Of a stretch of 64,000 bases of DNA, positions 59,801 through 64,000 are shown piece by piece (the first letter of the stretch is position 1; the number at the start of each line of letters is the position of its first letter). The notes under the pieces are model-generated. The model was not told where the DNA came from. It did not search any database and saw only the letters and a list, made by a program, of their open reading frames with translations. The DNA is from Ostrinia nubilalis. Lineage: Eukaryota > Arthropoda > Insecta > Lepidoptera > Crambidae. The stretch is taken from assembly GCF_963855985.1 (NCBI RefSeq), contig NC_087092.1:8432001-8496000 (forward strand), written 5' to 3'. A program made the position numbers and the translations under genes.

Positions 59801-62800
59801 AATTAATACATTCTCGTATTAATCTATCAGATCGAAGAGTACGAGCGCTCGCTGGGCGAGTGCCGGCTGCTGATCTCGCAGCACGAGGCGCGCTGCGCGT
59901 CGCTGGCCGAGTCCATGCGGGAGGCCGAGAACAAGAAGCGCCAGCTCGAGGAGGCCGCCGACGCGCTGCGCGAGGAGTGCGCGCGTCTGCAGGTACGTGA
60001 ATGTGGCTTTTATTTACATAGTCTTAAGGCTCAAAGTTTAGCAAGAATAACCTTTATAACAGAACAAATACTTCAACATACATCTAATGTAATAATGAAC
60101 AAGAAGCGCCAGCTCGAGGAGGCGGCCGACGCGCTGCGCGAGGAGTGCGCGCGTCTGCAGGTACGTCAATGTGGCTTTTATTTACATAGTCTTAAGGCTC
60201 AAAGTTTAGCAAGAATAACCTTTATAACAGAACAAATACTTCAACATACATCTAATGTAATAATGAACAAGAAGCGCCAGCTCGAGGAGGCGGCCGACGC
60301 GCTGCGCGAGGAGTGCGCGCGTCTGCAGGTACGTCAATGTGGCTTTTATTTACATAGTCTTAAGGCTCAAAGTTTAGCAAGAATAACCTTTATAACAGAA
60401 CAAATACTTCAACATACATCTAATGTAATAATGAACAAGAAGCGCCAGCTCGAGGAGGCGGCCGACGCGCTGCGCGAGGAGTGCGCGCGTCTGCAGGTAC
60501 GTCAATGTGGCTTTTATTTACATAGTCTTAAGGCTCAAAGTTTAGCAAGAATAACCTTTATAACAGAACAAATACTTCAACATACATCTAATGTAATAAT
60601 GAACAAGAAGCGCCAGCTCGAGGAGGCGGCCGACGCGCTGCGCGAGGAGTGCGCGCGTCTGCAGGTACGTCAATGTGGCTTTTATTTACATAGTCTTAAG
60701 GCTCAAAGTTTAGCAAGAATAACCTTTATAACAGAACAAATACTTCAACATACATCTAATGTAATAATGAACAAGAAGCGCCAGCTCGAGGAGGCGGCCG
60801 ACGCGCTGCGCGAGGAGTGCGCGCGTCTGCAGGTACGTCAATGTGGCTTTTATTTACATAGTCTTAAGGCTCAAAGTTTAGCAAGAATAACCTTTATAAC
60901 AGAACAAATACTTCAACATACATCTAATGTAATAATGAACAAGAAGCGCCAGCTCGAGGAGGCGGCCGACGCGCTGCGCGAGGAGTGCGCGCGTCTGCAG
61001 GTACGTCAATGTGGCTTTTATTTACATAGTCTTAAGGCTCAAAGTTTAGCAAGAATAACCTTTATAACAGAACAAATACTTCAACATACATCTAATGTAA
61101 TAATGAACAAGAAGCGCCAGCTCGAGGAGGCGGCCGACGCGCTGCGCGAGGAGTGCGCGCGTCTGCAGGTACGTCAATGTGGCTTTTATTTACATAGTCT
61201 TAAGGCTCAAGGTTTAGCAAGAATAACCTTTATAACAGAACAAATACTTCAACATACATCTAATGTAATAATGAACAAGAAGCGCCAGCTCGAGGAGGCG
61301 GCCGACGCGCTGCGCGAGGAGTGCGCGCGTCTGCAGGTACGTCAATGTGGCTTTTATTTACATAGTCTTAAGGCTCAAAGTTTAGCAAGAATAACCTTTA
61401 TAACAGAACAAATACTTCAACATACATCTAATGTAATAATGAACAAGAAGCGCCAGCTCGAGGAGGCGGCCGACGCGCTGCGCGAGGAGTGCGCGCGTCT
61501 GCAGGTACGTCAATGTGGCTTTTATTTACATAGTCTTAAGGCTCAAAGTTTAGCAAGAATAACCTTTATAACAGAACAAATACTTCAACATACATCTAAT
61601 GTAATAATGAACAAGAAGCGCCAGCTCGAGGAGGCGGCCGACGCGCTGCGCGAGGAGTGCGCGCGTCTGCAGGTACGTCAATGTGGCTTTTATTTACATA
61701 GTCTTAAGGCTCAAAGTTTAGCAAGAATAACCTTTATAACAGAACAAATACTTCAACATACATCTAATGTAATAATGAACTAGAAGCGCCAGCTCGAGGA
61801 GGCGGCCGACGCGCTGCGCGATGAGTGCGCGCGTCTGCAGGTACGTCAATGTGGCTTTTATTCACATAGTCTTAAGGCTCAAAGTTCAGCAAGTATAACC
61901 TTTATAGCAGAACAAATTAAAGTCCTCATTATGTATGCAACAGCACTGCAACATACATCTAATTTAATATTGAACAAGAAGCGCCAGCTCGAGGAGGCGG
62001 CCGACGCGCTGCGCGAGGAGTGCGCGCGTCTGCAGGTACGTGAATGTGGCTTTTATTCACATAGTCTTAAGGCTCAAAGTTCAGCAATACCTTTATAACA
62101 AAACAAATACTTCAACATACATCTAATGTAATAATGAACAAGAAGCGCCAGCTCGAGGAGGCGGCCGACGCGCTGCGCGAGGAGTGCGCGCGTCTGCAGG
62201 TACGTCAATGTGGCTTTTATTTACATAGTCTTAAGGCTCAAAGTTCAGCAAGAATAACCTTTACAGCAGAACAAATAAAAGTCCTCCAATGTTTGCAACA
62301 ACATTGCAACATACATCTAATTTAATATTGAACAAGAAGCGCCAGCTCGAGGAGGCCGCCGACGCGCTGCGCGAGGAGTGCGCGCGTCTGCAGGTACGTG
62401 CATGTGGCTTTTATTTACATAGTCTTAAGGCTCAAAGTTCAGCAACAATAACCTTTATAACAGAACAATAACATACATCTAATGTAATATTGAACAAGAA
62501 GCGCCAGCTCGAGGAGGCCGCCGACGCGCTGCGCGAGGAGTGCGCGCGTCTGCAGGTACGTCAATGTGGCTTTTATTCACATAGTCTTAAGGTTCAAAGT
62601 TCAGCAATACCTTTATAACAGAACAAATACTTCAACATACATATAATGTAATAATGAACAAAAAGCGCCAGCTCGAGGAGGCGGCCGACGCGCTGCGTGA
62701 GGAGTGCACGCGTCTGCAAGTACGTGGCTTTTAAATCACCACCAGTATCCAGCTTTAGGTCATCACTACAATGATTGTGGCATTTCTTTAGGCCGCGGAG

Positions 62801-64000
62801 CGCGTGCAAATCGCGGCGGCAGAACAATTTGCTGACTTGATGTAAATCACCAGTACTCGCCTTTTTTGTGTTGAGCGGCTATTCTGGTTCTATCAAATCC
62901 CAGTATCAATGCCGCCACTGTTTCCTTTACAATTCGCCTCCGAGTCCGTGTACCCGGCTTTACGTCGTCACTATAAATGATTGTATTTGTGTAGGCCGCG
63001 GAGCGCGTGCAACTCGCGGCGGCGGAACAGCGCGCCGACTCGCAGCTGCGCGGCGCGCTCGAGGCGCAGCTGGAGCAGCTCCGCTCGGCGCACGCCACGC
63101 AGCTGGCCGCGCTGCGCGACGAGCTCGCCGCCAACCAGCGCCAGCACCAGGAGCTCAAGGAGTGAGTACCGCCGGGCTCTTGTCCGTTTCAGACACCCTT
63201 TAAGGCCTCAGCCTCGAACTTAGCGGACAGCGGGGCGGCGGCGCGGGAGCGGCATGATCTCATGCGTAAAATCAAATAGACCGGTTCTCGAAAACAGCGC
63301 GCCGACTCGCAGCTGCGCGGCGCGCTCGAGGCGCAGCTGGAGCAGCTCCGCTCGGCGCACGCCACGCAGCTGGCCGCGCTGCGCGACGAGCTCGCCGCCA
63401 ACCAGCGCCAGCACCAGGAGCTCAAGGAGTGAGTACCGCTGGGCTCTTGTCCGTTTCAGACACCCTTTATACCGGTTGCAGACCAAGAGCTAAGCTAAGT
63501 TAGTTTCGTAAGGCCTCAGCCTCGAACTTAGCGGGCAGCGGGGCGGCGGCGGCGGCGGCGCGGGAGCGGGGCGGGCAACGCAGACCCGTTCTCGAAACCA
63601 GCGGGCAGCTCGCGCGGTGCTTTAGCGGCGAAGTGTTGTGTTCGGGGTTGTGTTGTCGAGATATTTGTTTTTATTGGCGAACGAAATGTCTGAACAACGG
63701 CGACAATTTTATTTCGATTCAAATTTATTCCTAACGCTCGATTTATTGTGGGCAAAAGAAGGAGTGCGCTGCCCGCTCGTTGCCCGCTCCCTCGCCGCTG
63801 CCCGCTCGTTGTCCGCTGCCGCCCCGCTGCCGCGCCGCTGTTTTCGAGAACCGGTCTATTTGATTTTACGCATAAGATCCTGCCGCTCCCGCGCCGCCGC
63901 CGCCGCCGCCCCGCTGCCCGCTAAGTTCGAGGCTGAGGCCTTAAGCTCGCATAGCTGACGCAGTTTCCCATAGTCGTGTGTAGACTGAAAACTATGCCAA
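47733..64000 (+). CDS. Khc: Kinesin heavy chain (kinesin-1), 13 exons, C-terminus beyond window
   Basis: This is the motor subunit of conventional kinesin, which walks along microtubules toward plus ends carrying vesicles, organelles and RNPs, usually with light chains. The joined exons give about 737 residues, all phases consistent: P-loop GQTSSGKT (92-99), switch I NEHSSRSH (205-212), switch II DLAGSE (238-243), [20 protein letters not shown], then the neck ([16 protein letters not shown]) and stalk coiled coil with [11 protein letters not shown] and a [20 protein letters not shown] segment. Insect orthologues are about 960-975 residues, so the distal stalk and autoinhibitory tail lie past 64000. 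ATG at 47733: [20 protein letters not shown] is the conserved start. Exons 1-8 are AT-leaning and exons 9-13 GC-rich. Confidence 0.97.
48896..49067 (+). CDS. Khc: Khc exon 2 (P-loop)
   Basis: 172 nt after TATTTTTAG. Contains [19 protein letters not shown], the ATP-binding P-loop. Donor GTTGGT is weak. Confidence 0.96.
49152..49295 (+). CDS. Khc: Khc exon 3
   Basis: 144 nt, [20 protein letters not shown] to [15 protein letters not shown], between ATTTTAG and GTAATA. Confidence 0.96.
49386..49529 (+). CDS. Khc: Khc exon 4
   Basis: 144 nt, [20 protein letters not shown] through SNRHIAVT, between TTTTTAG and GTAAGT. Confidence 0.96.
49609..49733 (+). CDS. Khc: Khc exon 5 (switch I and II)
   Basis: 125 nt with [20 protein letters not shown] and [12 protein letters not shown], the two nucleotide-sensing switches. 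Confidence 0.97.
49816..50069 (+). CDS. Khc: Khc exon 6 (microtubule-binding core)
   Basis: 254 nt from [20 protein letters not shown] to [13 protein letters not shown], including [20 protein letters not shown]. Confidence 0.97.
50154..50262 (+). CDS. Khc: Khc exon 7 (neck)
   Basis: 109 nt, [20 protein letters not shown] to VARLKGK, between TCTTTAG and GTAAAT. It carries the neck linker and neck coil. Confidence 0.96.
50343..50477 (+). CDS. Khc: Khc exon 8 (stalk start)
   Basis: 45 codons, [20 protein letters not shown] to FIEEKPPVP, between TGATTTAG and GTAAGT. Confidence 0.95.
50478..50990. other. Khc intron 8, proximal part, unrecognised
   Basis: No transposon ends or coding signature found. 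A 79-codon frame at 50708-50947 is unsupported. Confidence 0.4.
50991..52846 (+). mobile_element. THAP-bearing non-autonomous element, copy 2
   Basis: The ends CACAGTAGATA and TATATACTGTG are flanked by a perfect 7-bp direct repeat, TCATTGC (50984-50990, 52847-52853). An ATG at about 51176 opens [20 protein letters not shown] then [12 protein letters not shown] and a stop. The C-x4-C pair and LSFF motif match the start of a THAP zinc finger, here with both cysteines intact. Another element (51471-52558) has inserted into it. Its partner copy is 25485-26167. A P-type transposon origin is likely but inferred. Confidence 0.8.
51471..52558. mobile_element. 1.09-kb inverted-repeat element nested in the THAP element
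   Basis: The ends GGGTCATTCCACAAAAAT and, inverted, GGGTCATTCCATAAAAAT are flanked by GAAT (51467-51470 and 52559-52562). The empty site is visible in the sister copy at about 25861-25868, confirming insertion. Internally, GTCATTCCCTAG and GTCAGTCCCTAG variants recur several times. Superfamily unknown; no coding capacity. Confidence 0.85.
52982..53154 (+). CDS. Khc: Khc exon 9 (stalk coiled coil)
   Basis: 173 nt, [20 protein letters not shown] through [12 protein letters not shown], between TTCTCCAG and GTAAGA. The start of a strongly GC-rich run of exons. Confidence 0.95.
53155..54910. other. Khc intron 9, mostly unrecognised
   Basis: Holds one RTE LINE tail (53452-53499). The remainder is AT-rich without recognised features. 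Confidence 0.5.
53452..53499 (+). repeat. RTE LINE 3'-end fragment
   Basis: TTTGTCCAGCAGTGGACGTC then TTTCGGCTGAAACGAAAGAA, only the last few codons and an ACGAAAG tail. Confidence 0.75.
54916..55285. mobile_element. TA-flanked MITE with internal perfect hairpin
   Basis: The ends CAGGGCGACTTTGCAATCAG and, inverted, CAGGGTGATTTTTCAATCAG are bordered by TA. Inside, 55016-55056 is a perfect 20-bp-armed palindrome with a 1-nt centre. It ends about 50 bp before the exon 10 acceptor. Confidence 0.75.
55337..55526 (+). CDS. Khc: Khc exon 10 (stalk coiled coil)
   Basis: 190 nt, [20 protein letters not shown] through [11 protein letters not shown], between TCTCCATAG and GTAACG. Heptad-like charged coil. 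Confidence 0.95.
56088..56378 (+). CDS. Khc: Khc exon 11 (stalk)
   Basis: 97 codons, [20 protein letters not shown] to [13 protein letters not shown], between ATTCCTAG and GTAAGA. Includes the conserved [14 protein letters not shown] segment. Confidence 0.95.
56379..57440. other. Khc intron 11, proximal part, nothing recognised
   Basis: AT-rich intron without identifiable elements. Confidence 0.45.
57443..59758 (+). mobile_element. 2.3-kb TA-flanked element retaining a DUF4817-like exon
   Basis: The ends CAGGGTGTTGATTTCAAT(A/C)C are inverted at the right, with TA on both sides (57441-57442, 59759-59760). At 59189 an ATG opens [20 protein letters not shown] then [10 protein letters not shown] and a GTGAGT donor, resembling the helix-turn-helix DUF4817 N-terminus found with Tc1/mariner-type transposases. 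No catalytic domain follows. A CpG-rich patch lies at 57605-57690 and a (CA)n run at 59416-59443. It occupies Khc intron 11, ending 72 bp before exon 12. Confidence 0.8.
59416..59443. repeat. (CA)n microsatellite
   Basis: An uninterrupted CA run of about 13-14 units inside the element 57443-59758. Confidence 0.9.
59831..59992 (+). CDS. Khc: Khc exon 12 (stalk), first and only copy with an acceptor
   Basis: 54 codons, [20 protein letters not shown] to [11 protein letters not shown], between ATCTATCAG and GTACGT. Phase 0 at both ends. Its last 63 nt ([20 protein letters not shown] plus Q) are the coding part of the 168-bp array that follows. Confidence 0.95.
59930..62725 (+). repeat. 168-bp tandem array spanning a splice donor (Khc exon 12/intron 12)
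   Basis: Seventeen copies begin at 59930, 60098, then every 168 bp to 61778, and then 61973, 62137, 62331, 62493 and 62657. Each is 63 bp of exon end, a GTACGT donor and about 105 bp of intron. The first twelve are nearly identical; the last five are diverged with 162-195 bp spacing, alternating long and short. 168 is 56 codons and copies 1-11 contain no stop, giving a continuous 622-codon frame (59915-61783) that ends at TAG in copy 12. No acceptor precedes the internal exon pieces. Confidence 0.97.
62792..62845 (+). pseudogene. Partial duplicate of Khc exon 13 start with stop
   Basis: A functional-looking acceptor (TTTCTTTAG) is followed by the first coding bases of exon 13, [12 protein letters not shown], then FADLM and an in-frame TAA at 62843-62845. 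The preceding intron sequence is also duplicated (compare 62745-62791 with 62945-62994). If included it would terminate the protein. Confidence 0.8.
62995..63161 (+). CDS. Khc: Khc exon 13 (stalk)
   Basis: 167 nt, [20 protein letters not shown] through NQRQHQELK, between TTGTGTAG and GTGAGT. It ends in phase 2; the next exon lies beyond the window. Very GC-rich. Confidence 0.9.
63202..63293. repeat. Fragment of the inverted-repeat element 63509-63943
   Basis: TAAGGCCTCAGCCTCGAACT through ATAGACCGGTTCTCGAAAA matches the complement of the right half of the element at 63509-63943. It sits exactly at the junction of the exon 13 duplication. Confidence 0.85.
63294..63469 (+). repeat. Second copy of Khc exon 13 3' part plus donor
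   Basis: About 175 bp repeats 63027-63201 at an offset of 267 bp with few changes. It covers most of exon 13, the GTGAGT donor and about 40 bp of intron, but the exon start and acceptor are replaced by the transposon fragment. A weak acceptor-like CGAAAACAG sits at the join. Confidence 0.9.
63509..63943. mobile_element. GC-rich inverted-repeat element
   Basis: The ends TAAGGCCTCAGCCTCGAACT and the inverse at 63924-63943 continue inward as GCCG/CGGC-rich arms of about 60 bp. The centre has a 5'-UTR-like stretch and an ATG at about 63685 opening [20 protein letters not shown], unrecognised. No clear target duplication was found. Confidence 0.7.

Noticed and set aside
59915..61783. A 622-codon open frame taken as a stand-alone repeat protein
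   Set aside because: It is Khc exon 12 read through into a tandem array of exon end plus intron. The real start is upstream and a clear donor occurs in every unit.

Overview
The window looks like nuclear DNA of a moth or butterfly. The base composition is AT-rich, the introns are long and packed with transposons, the mobile families have lepidopteran character (RTE-type LINE 3' ends, TA- and TAA-flanked MITEs, a LEP1-like terminus), and the two protein genes are clearly insect orthologues. This assignment is inference; no species is named. No prokaryotic or organellar features were seen.

Two conserved genes lie head to head. On the minus strand, 41347 down to 19086, is a complete integrin beta-PS (myospheroid) gene. 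I could join 16 coding exons with canonical GT/AG sites and a continuous reading frame to give 831 residues: signal peptide, PSI, hybrid, beta-I domain with MIDAS, cysteine-rich EGF repeats, one membrane span, and a tail with NPIY and NPTY. On the plus strand, from 47733 to beyond the window end, is kinesin heavy chain (Khc). Thirteen joined exons give about 737 residues covering the motor, neck and much of the stalk; the C-terminus lies outside. The genes work separately (cell-matrix adhesion; microtubule transport). About 6.4 kb separates the two start codons.

Region by region: 1-17 kb is intergenic and holds a CTCGAG-rich hAT-like element, a decayed RTE pseudogene, a second 5'-truncated RTE LINE, MITEs, a SINE and one THAP-like first exon. 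17-41 kb is the integrin gene, whose introns carry many terminal-inverted-repeat elements, including a 3.6 kb hAT with a 5'-inverted LINE nested in it, a 1.1 kb fold-back element, and a tandem array split by a hAT-like element. 41-47.7 kb is the divergent intergenic region. 47.7-64 kb is Khc.

The most unusual signal is shared by both genes. Short segments spanning the end of an exon, its splice donor and the start of the intron have been tandemly amplified. In integrin exon 10 the unit is 91 bp and frame-shifting (about 13 copies). In Khc exon 12 the unit is 168 bp and frame-preserving (17 copies, the first 11 openly translatable). In Khc exon 13 the donor side is duplicated once next to a transposon fragment, and the acceptor side is separately duplicated as a stop-containing pseudo-exon. 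Every array copy carries a GT donor, and none that I can see carries its own acceptor.
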